Origin: JBDTVS01 sp040007095
GTDB taxonomy: Bacteria > Acidobacteriota > Vicinamibacteria > Vicinamibacterales > CAVVIG01
Direction: 5' to 3'
Assembly (NCBI GenBank): GCA_040007095.1
Contig: JBDTVS010000048.1
Span: forward strand, 1 to 64,000
DNA length: 64,000 bases
In this document: in pieces, positions 45,361 through 55,326 of the stretch
Numbering within the stretch: the stretch's first letter is position 1
Layout: the number at the start of each line of letters is the position of its first letter
The notes under the pieces: generated by a model
What the model was told of the DNA's origin: nothing
What the model saw: only the letters and a program-made list of their open reading frames with translations
Databases searched by the model: none
Program-made: the position numbers and the translations under genes

Positions 45361-45508
45361 GGTTTCACGTCTGAAATGTGAACGGTGGTCTGACGTGCGA
45401 GGCAAGAAGCTGGAGGTCTGAATGTGGGCCTTGAGCTGCACGGTCGCAAGTGTGGCAGACTTCAGGTTCACGCTTTAGACTTCAGACCTTCAGACTTCAG
45501 AACCTCGA
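45351..45508. repeat. imperfect palindromic region of GTCTGA/TCAGAC words
   Basis: The left half carries several GTCTGA words and the right half several TCAGAC words; as a whole the two halves are imperfect reverse complements (for example GAAGTCTGAGGTT against AACCTCGA-side TCAGACTTC). It spans the gap between the FAD oxidoreductase and the ACT-domain gene. The function is unknown; it could fold as a long hairpin in RNA. Confidence 0.6.
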
Positions 45509-45510
45509 GT

Positions 45511-46164
45511 ATGCCACCCTACGCCGTCTTGACGACCGTCACCAATCAACCCGGCATGTTGTTCGGGCTCACGCAGATACTCGCCAACCATCAGGCCAAC
45601 GTCAGCTCGGTGGACATCATCCCGCACGATGATCAGCAGGCGGGCATCTACTTCGAGTTTACGGCTGACGATCCGATCGAGACCATCATTGGGGACTTCC
45701 GCCAGTTGCCGGGAGTTGGCGGCGCGGAGGTCACTCCGTCGTTCACCAAAATCTACGGCAAGCGCATCATCATCATGGGCGGCGGGGCGCAGGTCGGCCA
45801 GGTCGCGCTCGGCGCGATCGCCGAGGCAGACCGTCACAATATCCGGGGCGAACGCATTTCAGTGGATACCATCCCGCTGGTTGGAGAAGAGGCGCTGGCG
45901 AGCGCGGTCCGCGCCGTCGTGCGATTGCCGCGTGTGCGGCTGCTCGTCCTCGCCGGTTCGATCATGGGCGGCGAGATCACCAGCGCTGTCGAGGACGTCC
46001 GGCAAAAGGGCCTGATCGTCATCTCCCTCAACATGGCGGGCAGCGTCCCCGACGTCGCCGATCTGGTCGTATCCGACCCCGTCCAGGCGGGTGTCATGGC
46101 CGTCATGGCCATCGCCGACACCGCCAAATTCAACATCGTCCGCCAGCAGAAACGGCGCTACTAA
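45511..46164 (+). CDS. ACT-domain protein of DUF5612 type
   Basis: 217 residues from the ATG at 45511; sequence upstream in frame belongs to the repeat. The N-terminal ACT domain (YAVLTTVTNQPGMLFGLTQILANHQANVSSVDI) would bind an amino acid or similar ligand. The C-terminal part (GKRIIIMGGGAQVGQVALGAIAEADRHN, LAGSIMGGEITSAVEDVRQKG, SLNMAGSVPDVADLVVSDPVQAG) looks like a Rossmann-type domain and matches the architecture I know as DUF5612, seen mainly in archaea. Role unknown. Its stop overlaps a duplicated start region of the next gene. Confidence 0.75.
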   Translation: MPPYAVLTTVTNQPGMLFGLTQILANHQANVSSVDIIPHDDQQAGIYFEFTADDPIETIIGDFRQLPGVGGAEVTPSFTKIYGKRIIIMGGGAQVGQVALGAIAEADRHNIRGERISVDTIPLVGEEALASAVRAVVRLPRVRLLVLAGSIMGGEITSAVEDVRQKGLIVISLNMAGSVPDVADLVVSDPVQAGVMAVMAIADTAKFNIVRQQKRRY

Positions 46165-46177
46165 TGGACATCCGCTA

Positions 46178-46825
<648 letters not shown>

Positions 46826-46864
46826 CGTGGCCCATCGCGCTCGTGTGAGATTGCCGCGTCGCGC

Positions 46865-47386
46865 GTGCTTTTCTTTCTCCCGATGCTTCCGCTGCTACTA
46901 CTCCTGATTGTGTTCGTGCCGATGCTCGTCGAGGCGCGGCGGGCCGCCGCCAACGAGCGCGCGCAGCTGGCCCGCGGTGGCGTCGAAGCCAGCGGCGATG
47001 TGTATCAGACGATGCGGGTTGCGTATCCCGCGGCGTTTCTCCTGATGATCGGCGAGGGCACGCTGCGCGGCGGACCCTCGCGTCTGTTCCTCGTGATCGG
47101 CATCGTGCTGTTTCTTGCCGCCAAGGCGCTCAAGTGGTCGGCGATCCTGACGCTCGGCCGGTCGTGGACGTTCCGGGTGATCACCGTTCCCCGCGACGTG
47201 CTCGTCAGCCGGGGCCCGTACCGCGTGTTTCGCCACCCCAACTACGTCGGCGTGATCGGTGAGTTGGGCGGAGTGGCCTTGATGAGCGGCGCGGTCGTGG
47301 GTGGGCCGCTGGCGACGGCGGCGTTTGGCGCGCTGATCCTCAAGCGCATCGCGATCGAGGAACGTGCGCTCCGCTCGGCGGGTTGA
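46865..47386 (+). CDS. isoprenylcysteine carboxyl methyltransferase-like membrane protein
   Basis: 173 residues from GTG. Several membrane helices, then the SAM-binding C-terminal signature LGRSWTFRVITVPRDVLVSRGPYRVFRHPNYVGVIGE and a closing IAIEERALRS. In eukaryotes ICMT methylates prenylated cysteine; bacterial relatives act on small lipids or isoprenoids. It may belong with the upstream reductase and ketosynthase region, but the 39-base gap and lone GTG do not prove co-transcription. Confidence 0.82.
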   Translation: MLFFLPMLPLLLLLIVFVPMLVEARRAAANERAQLARGGVEASGDVYQTMRVAYPAAFLLMIGEGTLRGGPSRLFLVIGIVLFLAAKALKWSAILTLGRSWTFRVITVPRDVLVSRGPYRVFRHPNYVGVIGELGGVALMSGAVVGGPLATAAFGALILKRIAIEERALRSAG

Positions 47387-47498
47387 ATCCTTGAGAACCT
47401 CACGGTCGGTCGAGGTTTGCACCGACTGGACCATGGTCCGTTTTGAGGCCGAATCTCCCCGGCCGCTAATCGCTAATCCTCCGTCGAATCCCGTATGT

Positions 47499-47504
47499 GA
47501 TAAT
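47499..47504 (+). promoter_or_regulatory. candidate -10 of the TPR-metallopeptidase cluster
   Basis: GATAAT ends six bases before the ATG at 47511, giving a leaderless message at the head of the MoxR/VWA cluster. Confidence 0.45.
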
Positions 47505-47510
47505 GCCGTG

Positions 47511-50018
47511 ATGTCGCCATTTACTCGGACTCGATGCGCGTTGGCGCTCGTCGTCTCGGTCGGATCGGTTCTCGGCTTGACGGTGCTGGGCGTGACCGTC
47601 GCGGCCCAGGCGGCACGCCGGAATCAGACGCCGCTCCAGCAGGCCACGCGCGCCCTGCTCGAGGGGCGCTATGAGGACGTCGCGTCATTGGCCGATCAAG
47701 TCGGCCAGGCCGACCCGGCCGCCGTCGCCTTGAAGGCACGCGCGCTGGTGGCCCGCGGACGCTACGCGGATGCGGAGACGCTTCTGAGAGCCGTCGCGAC
47801 ACGCGCACCCTCGAGCGTGGCGGCACTGGAGCTCGGACTGCTCGGCAAGAAGCTCGGGCGCGCCGACGCCAACGCCATCCTCAACAGGGTCGCGGTGGAA
47901 TCGCGTGATCTGCTGGTGGCGGCGCGTGCGTTGCGCGCTCTCGGCGAGGTCATGGAAGCGAACGACACCTTCCGCAGCGCGGTGGCGCGAGCGCCGAAGG
48001 ATCCCGAGGCGAATACCGAGTGGGGCGAGTTGTACCTCGACACCCACCAGAACGACCTGGCGTTCGAGTCGTTCAAGATCGCGCTCGAGGCGGATCCCAC
48101 CTGGACGCCAGCGCTGCTCGACGCCGCCATCTCCCTGGCCGACGACGACCCGCCACAGGCCCTGGCCGCCGCGAAGAAAGCGCTCGAGGTCAACCCGTCG
48201 TACGCCGAGGCGCACATCTTCCTCGCCCATCAAGCGCTGGACCAGGACCACAAGGACGAAGCGCGCGACGCGCTGACAAAGGCGCTGGCCATCAATCCGA
48301 ACAGCCTCGAGGCGCACTCGGCGCTGGCCGCGCTTGCCTACGTCGAGGACAAGAAGAGCGACTTCGAGGCCGAAGTGGCCAAAGTGCTCGCCCTGTCGCC
48401 GGGCAACAGCGAGGTCTATCGCGTCGTCGGTGAGTTCACGGCGCGCAACTATCGCTTCGACGAGGCGGTCGAGCTGCTGCGCAAGGGCATCGGGATGCAG
48501 CCGCGAGATGCCCGGTCGTTGTCCGACCTGGGCGCGCACCTGTTCCGCACCGGCGACGAGCCCGGCGCGCGGCAGTCTCTCGATGCCGCGTTCAAGCTCG
48601 ATCCGTACCACAAGCCGACCAAGAACATGCTCGACCTGCTGGACACGCTCGACAAGTTCGTCACGGTCCGCGACGGCGATCTGATCTTCAAGTTCCAGAA
48701 GGACGAGGCCGCCCTGCTCCAGGAATACGCGATTCCCCTCGCGCATCAGGCACTCAACAGCTTCGCGGCACGCTACGAGTTCACTCCCAAAGGACCGATC
48801 CTCATCGAATTTTTCCCCAAGCACGACGATTTCGCCGTGAGAATCGCCGGCCTTCCGGGCATGCTCTACGCGCTCGGTGTCTGTTTTGGCCGTGTCGTGG
48901 CGCTCGACACGCCGAAAGCGAGGCCCGGTGAGTTCCAGTGGGAAGCCACCCTCTGGCACGAGTTGGCCCACGTGGTCACGATTCAGATGTCGAATCAGCG
49001 CGTCCCGCGTTGGCTCACGGAGGGCATTTCGGAGTTCGAGCAGAAGCGGGCGAGACCCGAATGGGCGCGTCAGATGGATCTGCAGTTCGCGCAGATGATG
49101 AACGACGACAAGGTGATCAAGCTGAATGATCTCAACGCCGCGTTCACCGATCCGCGGAAGATCAGCACCGCGTATTTCCAGGGTTCGGTGGTGGTGGACT
49201 ATCTCGTCGATACCTACGGGCCAGCGGGCATCAACAAGCTGCTGCGCGCCTACGGCCAGGGCCTTGATACGGACGCGGCCCTGAAGTCGGCGCTCGACAC
49301 CAGCTTCGACAACATGCAGCCCGGCTTCGACCAGATGCTCGAGCGGCGGTTTGGCAGCGTGCGTCGGGCGCTGGCGGGCGAGGACGACGAAAAGCTGGCG
49401 GCGAAGCCGCTCGACGAGCTGAAAACGATCGTCGCCGCGCAGCCGGGTAGCTATCGCGCCCAGATGGCGTTGGGCCGCGCCTTGAGAAAAGGGGGCGACG
49501 TCGACAACGCGATGAAGGCCTTCGAGGCGGCGTCGGCGCTCGTGCCGATTTCTCCGGCGCCTCACGGTCTGATGGCGCAGATTGCCCTGGCAAAGAAGGA
49601 TCAGGCGCGCGCGATTGCCGAGCTCCAGGGAGTGGTCAATACCAATTTCGACGACGTCGAGGCGGCGCGGGCGCTCTCGTCGGAGATGCGCAAAGCGGGC
49701 GTGGACGACGCCGCCAAGGTCCGCGCGGTCAACGAGCGGATCATCGCCATCGATCCGTTCGACAACGAGGCCCACACCGTGCTCGGCCGTCTCGCGCTGC
49801 AGCGCAACGACGCCGACACGGCCACGCGCGAATTCAAGGCGGCGCTCCTGTTGAATCCGGTCAACCGCGCCGAGGCGCACACCGATCTCGCCGAAAGCTA
49901 CTTCAAGATCGGCAAGAAAGACGACGCCAAGAAGCAGACGCTCTCGGCGCTCGAGATCGCGCCCACCTACGGCCGCGCGCAGGATCTGCTGCTCAAGATC
50001 CTGGAAGGCCGGCCGTGA
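47511..50018 (+). CDS. exported TPR protein with peptidase MA-like zinc protease domain
   Basis: About 835 residues; ATG 47511 starts a signal peptide (RCALALVVSVGSVLGLTVLG). Residues 60-380 are TPR repeats, residues 385-620 a gluzincin domain with HExxH in LWHELAHVVT (483-487) and the downstream Glu in TEGISEFEQ, then more TPR repeats to the end. It is probably a periplasmic zinc protease or scaffold. It heads the cluster, and the next gene overlaps its stop by GTGA. Confidence 0.85.
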   Translation: MSPFTRTRCALALVVSVGSVLGLTVLGVTVAAQAARRNQTPLQQATRALLEGRYEDVASLADQVGQADPAAVALKARALVARGRYADAETLLRAVATRAPSSVAALELGLLGKKLGRADANAILNRVAVESRDLLVAARALRALGEVMEANDTFRSAVARAPKDPEANTEWGELYLDTHQNDLAFESFKIALEADPTWTPALLDAAISLADDDPPQALAAAKKALEVNPSYAEAHIFLAHQALDQDHKDEARDALTKALAINPNSLEAHSALAALAYVEDKKSDFEAEVAKVLALSPGNSEVYRVVGEFTARNYRFDEAVELLRKGIGMQPRDARSLSDLGAHLFRTGDEPGARQSLDAAFKLDPYHKPTKNMLDLLDTLDKFVTVRDGDLIFKFQKDEAALLQEYAIPLAHQALNSFAARYEFTPKGPILIEFFPKHDDFAVRIAGLPGMLYALGVCFGRVVALDTPKARPGEFQWEATLWHELAHVVTIQMSNQRVPRWLTEGISEFEQKRARPEWARQMDLQFAQMMNDDKVIKLNDLNAAFTDPRKISTAYFQGSVVVDYLVDTYGPAGINKLLRAYGQGLDTDAALKSALDTSFDNMQPGFDQMLERRFGSVRRALAGEDDEKLAAKPLDELKTIVAAQPGSYRAQMALGRALRKGGDVDNAMKAFEAASALVPISPAPHGLMAQIALAKKDQARAIAELQGVVNTNFDDVEAARALSSEMRKAGVDDAAKVRAVNERIIAIDPFDNEAHTVLGRLALQRNDADTATREFKAALLLNPVNRAEAHTDLAESYFKIGKKDDAKKQTLSALEIAPTYGRAQDLLLKILEGRP

Positions 50019-50860
50019 CACTCGCTCCGTCCGGTTCGCTCGGGGCGATCCCGGACGGTGCGAAGCAGACTGGCGCGCGGCTCGGGCTGATCGCCGCCGC
50101 CCTGGCGCTGCTGGCGGTGGCCCCGGCGCTGCAGTCGGGCGTCGCGGCGCAACGGCCGACCCTCGCCGACGACAGGTACGCAGGCCTGCAGTGGCGGTTT
50201 GTCCGCATCAAATACCACTTCGTCACCGAAGGCACGCAAATCCCACAGGACTTCGCCGGCGAACCGTGGTTCATCGATGCGCCTGCCGCCGAACAGAACC
50301 TGTCCCGGCGTCTGAAAACCGCGACCGCCATTCACGTCGAAGATCCCATCGTCCTGCCGATCGAGGACCCTCGCTTGTTCGAGTATCCGTGGATCTATAT
50401 CGTGGAGCCCGGCACGCTGAAGCTGCTCGATACCGATGTCACGACCTTGCGCGAGTACTTTCTGCGGGGCGGGACGGCGATGTTCGACGATTTTCACGGA
50501 CCGCTCGAGTGGGAGAACTTCGAGCACGAGATCAAGCGCGTGTTTCCGAGCCGCCCGATCGTCGAGGTGCCCAGGGATCACCCCGTGTTCAGCGCCGTGT
50601 ACAAAATCGACGGCTACCCCCAGGTGGCGGGAATCGGATCCTTCATGCAGGGCCGCACCTGGGAGAAGGGCGGTTTCGTGCCGCACCTGCGGACGATCCT
50701 CGACGACAGCGGCCGGCCGATGATGTTCATCAACTGGAACACCGATATGGGCGACGGGTGGGAGTGGTCCAACGTCGTGGAGTTCCCTCAGTACGTCAAG
50801 TACACCTCGATGGCGTACCAGATGGCCATCAATGAGATTGTCTATTCGCTGACGCACTAA
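50015..50860 (+). CDS. DUF4159 exported protein
   Basis: 281 residues; GTG start overlaps the previous TGA (GTGA). A signal peptide or anchor (ARLGLIAAALALLAVAPAL) leads to the DUF4159 domain: FVRIKYH, IEDPRLFEYPWIYIVEPG, LREYFLRGGTAMFDDFHG, GRPMMFINWNTDMGDGWEW. The fold is thought to be glutamine-amidotransferase-like but without the Cys nucleophile. It recurs beside MoxR/DUF58 operons. The gene is followed by a hairpin-rich gap that may separate two transcripts. Confidence 0.86.
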   Translation: MTLAPSGSLGAIPDGAKQTGARLGLIAAALALLAVAPALQSGVAAQRPTLADDRYAGLQWRFVRIKYHFVTEGTQIPQDFAGEPWFIDAPAAEQNLSRRLKTATAIHVEDPIVLPIEDPRLFEYPWIYIVEPGTLKLLDTDVTTLREYFLRGGTAMFDDFHGPLEWENFEHEIKRVFPSRPIVEVPRDHPVFSAVYKIDGYPQVAGIGSFMQGRTWEKGGFVPHLRTILDDSGRPMMFINWNTDMGDGWEWSNVVEFPQYVKYTSMAYQMAINEIVYSLTH

Positions 50861-50867
50861 GACTCTA

Positions 50868-51020
50868 AGACGGACTACAACTTAGAAGTGAGAACTCAAA
50901 AGGACTGCGAAACTTCCGGCTGATCGGAGTCCTTCCGGTTCTGAGTTCCGGGTTCTGACCTTGCCCGAAGGGCCATGTAGTCCTTCTTAGTTGTGAGTTT
51001 TAAGTTCTGAGTTTCCCGGA
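50868..51020. repeat. imperfect palindromic region (GAACTC/GTTCTGAG words, GGACTACA arms)
   Basis: GGACTACA near 50872 is mirrored by TGTAGTCC near 50978, with further complementary words (AACTTAG / CTTAGTT, GAACTC / GAGTT, AGGACT / AGTCCTT). The whole gap between the DUF4159 and moxR genes is built of such words. It may fold as a long hairpin and attenuate transcription inside the cluster. Confidence 0.6.
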
Positions 51021-51026
51021 GGGGTC

Positions 51027-52019
51027 GTGGAAGCCACGCTCGGCATCGACAAAGTCGCGGAAGGCCGCGTGCGCATTCTCGACGAGCTCCGCAAGGTCAT
51101 CATCGGCCAGGACGAGGTGGTCGAGCAGGTGCTCATTGCGCTGTTCACCGGCGGCCATTGTCTGATTACCGGCGTGCCGGGTCTGGCCAAGACGCTGCTC
51201 ATCAAGACGCTGGCCGACATCCTCCACCTCGATTTCAAGCGGATCCAGTTCACCCCGGATCTGATGCCGTCCGATATCACCGGGACCGAGATTCTCGACG
51301 AAGAAGGCGGCACGCGCCGGCTCCGCTTCGTCAAGGGACCGGTCTTTGCCCAGATTATCCTGGCTGACGAGATCAACCGCACGCCGCCCAAAACCCAGGC
51401 GGCCCTGCTCGAGGCCATGCAGGAGTACCACGTCACGGCGGCAGGCCGGACCTATCCGCTCGACCGCCCGTTCTTCGTGCTGGCGACGCAAAATCCGATC
51501 GAGCTCGAAGGTACGTATCCGCTGCCGGAGGCCCAACTCGATCGCTTCATGTTCAACGTCGTCATCAAGTACCTGAGTGAAGACGACGAAGTGTCGGTGG
51601 TCACGCGGACGACCGGAGATGATGGTCCGCCGCCGGAGCGAATTCTGACGGGCGACGACATTCTGCGGTTTCAGGAGCTCGCGCGGCAGGTCGTGATCGC
51701 GGAGGACACGGCTCGCTACGCGGTGCGGCTGACGCAGGCGTCGCGGCCGGGAAATGCGGGCGCGCCGGATTTCATCGAGAAATGGGTCAAGTGGGGAGCG
51801 GGTCTCCGCGCCAGCCAAGCCCTGGTTCGCGGCGCGAAGGCGCGTGCGCTGATGCACGGGCGGTATCACGCGTCGATCAAGGATATCCAGGCGCTCGCCC
51901 AGCCGATCCTGCGGCATCGCATCATGACGAACTTCTATGCCGCATCGGAAGGCGTCGGACCCGACGAGATCGTCGAGCGTCTCCTCGGCGCGGTGCCGCT
52001 GCCGAAGAGCGGCATGTAG
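51027..52019 (+). CDS. MoxR-family AAA+ ATPase
   Basis: 330 residues from GTG after GGAGGGG. Walker A GVPGLAKT (49-56), Walker B LADEINRTPPKTQAALLEAM, sensor 1 ATQNPIELEGTYPLPEAQLDRF, and the C-terminal lid. MoxR ATPases act as chaperones that mature VWA-domain or metal-cofactor proteins. Three VWA proteins follow in this cluster (52022, 52982, 58885) and are the natural clients. It stops two bases before the DUF58 gene. Confidence 0.94.
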   Translation: MEATLGIDKVAEGRVRILDELRKVIIGQDEVVEQVLIALFTGGHCLITGVPGLAKTLLIKTLADILHLDFKRIQFTPDLMPSDITGTEILDEEGGTRRLRFVKGPVFAQIILADEINRTPPKTQAALLEAMQEYHVTAAGRTYPLDRPFFVLATQNPIELEGTYPLPEAQLDRFMFNVVIKYLSEDDEVSVVTRTTGDDGPPPERILTGDDILRFQELARQVVIAEDTARYAVRLTQASRPGNAGAPDFIEKWVKWGAGLRASQALVRGAKARALMHGRYHASIKDIQALAQPILRHRIMTNFYAASEGVGPDEIVERLLGAVPLPKSGM

Positions 52020-52021
52020 CG

Positions 52022-52927
52022 ATGGCGTCCGCGCGCGCGCGCGCCCGCCAGTTCCTCGATCCGGCCGTAATCGCCAGGCTCGGCACCCTCGAGCTCAAGG
52101 CGCGGACCATCGTCGAAGGGTTTCTGTCCGGGCTGCACCGCAGCCCCTTCAAAGGCTTCAGCGTGGAGTTTGCCGAGTACCGGCAGTACATCCACGGGGA
52201 CGATCTCGCGACGATCGATTGGAAGGTCTATGCGCGGTCCGATCGCTACTACGTCAAGAAATTCGAGGAGGAGACGAACCTCGATTGCCACCTGCTGATC
52301 GACGTGAGCGGATCGATGGCCTACGGCTCGCGCGATTTCACCAAGTTCGAATACAGCCTGGTGCTCGCCGCGTCGATCGCCTTCCTCATGAATCGCCAGC
52401 GCGACGCCGTCGGGCTGATGGCGTTCGACGAACGGATTGTCGAGATGCTGCCGGCGAGCGCGCGCCCTGGCCATTTGCGGGCGCTGCTCCTCACGCTCGA
52501 CCGTCTGCGGATCGGGCGGGCCACCGACGTGTCCAAGCCGCTGCATCAACTGGCGGACTCGCTGAGCAAGCGCGGGCTGGTGGTGTTGATCTCCGACCTG
52601 TTGGATGATCCCGACGGAGTGATTCGAGGCCTCAAACACTTTCAATATCGCGGGACGGACGTCATCGTGTTCCACGTGCTCGATCCGGATGAGCTCGAAT
52701 TTCCCTTCGATCGCGCGACACGGTTCGAAGATCTCGAGACCAGTGAGGAGATCACCGCCGTTCCCGGGCTCGTCCGCGAACATTATCTGAATGAAATCGG
52801 CCGATTGGTGGAGCGATATCGTCGTGAACTGGGGGCCGCGGGCATCGACTATCAATTGCTGAAGACCACCGACCCTCTGGAGATCGCCCTCATGTCGTAC
52901 CTCTCCACCCGCGAGAGGAAGCCGTGA
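52022..52927 (+). CDS. DUF58 protein with VWA-like MIDAS
   Basis: 301 residues. DUF58 motifs: FSGLHRSPFKGFSVEFAEYRQY-type core with HGDDLATIDWKVYARSDRYYVKKFEEE, then a MIDAS-like DVSGS (94-98) and a VWA fold (GLVVLISDLLDD). It is cytoplasmic. In MoxR operons this protein links the ATPase to membrane-bound VWA partners. It starts two bases after moxR, so the two are co-translated. Confidence 0.93.
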   Translation: MASARARARQFLDPAVIARLGTLELKARTIVEGFLSGLHRSPFKGFSVEFAEYRQYIHGDDLATIDWKVYARSDRYYVKKFEEETNLDCHLLIDVSGSMAYGSRDFTKFEYSLVLAASIAFLMNRQRDAVGLMAFDERIVEMLPASARPGHLRALLLTLDRLRIGRATDVSKPLHQLADSLSKRGLVVLISDLLDDPDGVIRGLKHFQYRGTDVIVFHVLDPDELEFPFDRATRFEDLETSEEITAVPGLVREHYLNEIGRLVERYRRELGAAGIDYQLLKTTDPLEIALMSYLSTRERKP

Positions 52928-52981
52928 CCGCGCGCCCTTTCAACCTGCGCGCCGGTCCACCGACAGCCGGTCCGGCGTGAT

Positions 52982-54874
52982 ATGCCTTCGTTCCTGTCCC
53001 CGCTCTTTCTGATCGGCGCCCTGGCGGCGGCCGTGCCGATCGTGCTCCATTTGTTGCGGCGCGAGCCGGAACCGCGTGTGAGGTTTGCCGCGGTGAGGCT
53101 GCTGCGGGGTGCGCCGGTCGAATACACCGACCGGCGGCGCCTTCGTGAGTTGCTGTTGCTGGCGCTTCGGGTCACGGCGTTGATTCTGCTCGCGCTCGCC
53201 TTTGCGCGGCCGTTTCTGGCGTCCGCCACCGCCGTTCGGTCTGCGGGCGCGACCGTCGTGGCCCTCGATACGTCGTACAGCATGTCTGCGCCGGGGGTCT
53301 TCGCCCGCGCCAGGGAACTGGCCAAGAACGCCGTCAATCAGGTCGCCTCCGGCGATCTGGTCGGCGTCGTGACGTTCGCGGACGCGCCGGCTGTCGCCTC
53401 GGCACTGGGTGCCGATCGCGCGTTGTCGTTGTCGGCGATCGACGCGGCCGCGCCGGGCTTCGGCGCGACACGCTATCGCGGTGCGCTGAGCGCCGCCGTT
53501 CAGGCGTTGGGCGGCCGCCGCGGCACAGTGGTCGTCGTGACCGATCTCCAGGAGAGCGGCTGGGACGCGGGCGATCGCGCGTCGGTCCCGGACGGGGTCC
53601 GCATCCAGGTCAGCGATGTCGGAGCCGTCAGGTCGAATCTCGCCGTGACGGGCGTGCGCGCAGCCGGTGACCGTGTGATCGTCTCCGTGCGCAACAGCGG
53701 CGAAGTGGCGCGCGAGACGCGCGCCCAGTTGGCGCTCGACGGCCGCCGGGCCGGTGAGGTGCCGGTGTCGGTGGGGCCTCACGCGACCTCCGAAGTCGAG
53801 TTCGCGGGCGGCGCCGCGGCATCCACCGCCACCGTGACGATAGACGATCGCGACGGCATTCCGGCTGATGATGTCCGCTACGCGTTGCTCGACAGCGCCA
53901 GCCGCCCTGGGGTGCTGATCGTGACGTCGAGCGGCGATCCTGGCCGCGACGCGTTCTATCTGCAGCAGGCGCTGGCCACGGGCTCCGCTGGCGGTCGGTT
54001 TTACCGCGCCGCGGGAGCGACGGCTGCCCAGTTGGGTACGCAGGATACCGAGCCGATCGCCGCGAATGCCGCGGTCGTGCTGCTGTCCACGCGAGGTCTC
54101 GAGCGCCGCGGTCGCGAAGCCCTGGCGACCTACGTGCGCGGCGGCGGCGGACTGCTGATGGCGATCGGTCCTGACGTGGATGGAGAGGTGGTGGCCGACG
54201 TGCTGGGCCCCGACGCGCCGCTGCGCATCGCCGCGGTGGCCGACGCGACGCCGATGGAGCGTTCGCTTGTGCCCATCGACGTCCGCCATCCGCTGTTCCA
54301 GTCGTTTGGCGAGCGCGCGCCGACACTGGCGTTGATCACCTTCCGCCGCGTGGCCCGCGTCGACGGTGCTGGCTGTCGGGCGATCGCCCGGTTGACGACC
54401 GGAGAAGCGGCGATACTCGATTGTGAGACGGGCGAGGGACGCGCGATCGTGCTCGCGTCGGACCTCGACAATCGCTGGAACGATTTTCCGCTGCGTACGA
54501 CATTCGTGCCCTTCGTGCACGAGACGCTGCGATATCTTTCGGGCACCCGATTGCACGACGGAGAGTTTCAGGTCGCCGACGTGCCGGACAGCGTGCCGCC
54601 GAGGCCGGGATTTGCGACGATCACCGAGAATCGCGGCCGTTCAGTGGAGAAGCGCCGCATCGTCGTGAACGTCGATCCGCGGGAGTCGGATCTGAGCCGG
54701 ATGTCGGAGCAGGAATTCCAGGGAGCGGTCACCCGGCTGAAGGAGATCGGCGCGTCGGAGGCGCGGGTGGAGGCCCGCCAGCAGGAGGACCGTCAGCATC
54801 TCTGGATGTATGCGCTGGGGCTGATGCTGGCGGCGCTCGCGGTCGAGAGTCTTGTAGCAAGCCGCACGGCTTGA
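52982..54874 (+). CDS. BatA-like VWA membrane protein
   Basis: 630 residues. The N-terminal double-transmembrane module (FLSPLFLIGALAAAVPIVLHLLRR; LREL-LALRVTALILLALAFARPF) is the BatA signature. The VWA domain carries a full MIDAS, DTSYS (96-100), with Thr in FGATRYRG and Asp in VVTDLQESG. A second region (about 300-420) resembles a GATase-like fold. A C-terminal membrane helix ends at LVASRTA. It is expected to be a periplasm-facing partner of the MoxR ATPase. Confidence 0.88.
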   Translation: MPSFLSPLFLIGALAAAVPIVLHLLRREPEPRVRFAAVRLLRGAPVEYTDRRRLRELLLLALRVTALILLALAFARPFLASATAVRSAGATVVALDTSYSMSAPGVFARARELAKNAVNQVASGDLVGVVTFADAPAVASALGADRALSLSAIDAAAPGFGATRYRGALSAAVQALGGRRGTVVVVTDLQESGWDAGDRASVPDGVRIQVSDVGAVRSNLAVTGVRAAGDRVIVSVRNSGEVARETRAQLALDGRRAGEVPVSVGPHATSEVEFAGGAAASTATVTIDDRDGIPADDVRYALLDSASRPGVLIVTSSGDPGRDAFYLQQALATGSAGGRFYRAAGATAAQLGTQDTEPIAANAAVVLLSTRGLERRGREALATYVRGGGGLLMAIGPDVDGEVVADVLGPDAPLRIAAVADATPMERSLVPIDVRHPLFQSFGERAPTLALITFRRVARVDGAGCRAIARLTTGEAAILDCETGEGRAIVLASDLDNRWNDFPLRTTFVPFVHETLRYLSGTRLHDGEFQVADVPDSVPPRPGFATITENRGRSVEKRRIVVNVDPRESDLSRMSEQEFQGAVTRLKEIGASEARVEARQQEDRQHLWMYALGLMLAALAVESLVASRTA

Positions 54875-55104
54875 CCTCGTGCTGATGCACAATGTCGAAG
54901 GGCGCCGACTCCATGCTCTGCACGACTTCGAGTCCGCAGTCGTTCCCGGGAACGCCTGATACGGCTCGCGCGAACAACTGAGACTTGCCGGACACAAAGA
55001 TCCGGACTGGGTGAGCTCGGTGGCCTGCTCAGAAAAATGTCGGTCGAAGCGTCTCGGGTTCGGCTGAAGAGCTTGTGAAAAGAAACGTTGTGATTTCATG
55101 CTAA
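54875..55104. other. intergenic region before element D
   Basis: About 230 bases with no gene seen. Together with element D it separates the BatA-like gene from the DUF4175 gene, so the cluster may be transcribed as two units here. Confidence 0.4.
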
Positions 55105-55264
55105 GTACTCCGTTTCGCAATTACGGTGACGTATTCGGGCGGCGAGGCGCCCGGATCGCCAGGCGCGAGGAGGAAGAATGCCGGGAGCATTTGACCGACG
55201 AGCAACGCAGCGAGGCGGGATGCATCGGCGGCCGATACGTTAGCGCAATTGCGAAACGGAGTAC
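55105..55264. repeat. palindromic mobile-like element, copy D (160 bp)
   Basis: Arms GTACTCCGTTTCGCAATT (55105-55122) and its reverse complement (55247-55264) are perfect over 18 bases and continue imperfectly. TAA flanks both sides. Core words match copies A-C. The midpoint hairpin is AATGC-CGGGA-GCATT (55177-55191). It lies inside the MoxR/VWA cluster, 62 bases before the DUF4175 gene. Confidence 0.87.
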
Positions 55265-55326
55265 TAAGGGTGCGCCGGCCCATGGCGACTCGGTGGTTAC
55301 GAGCGAGAGCTGGATTTCGACGCTGA

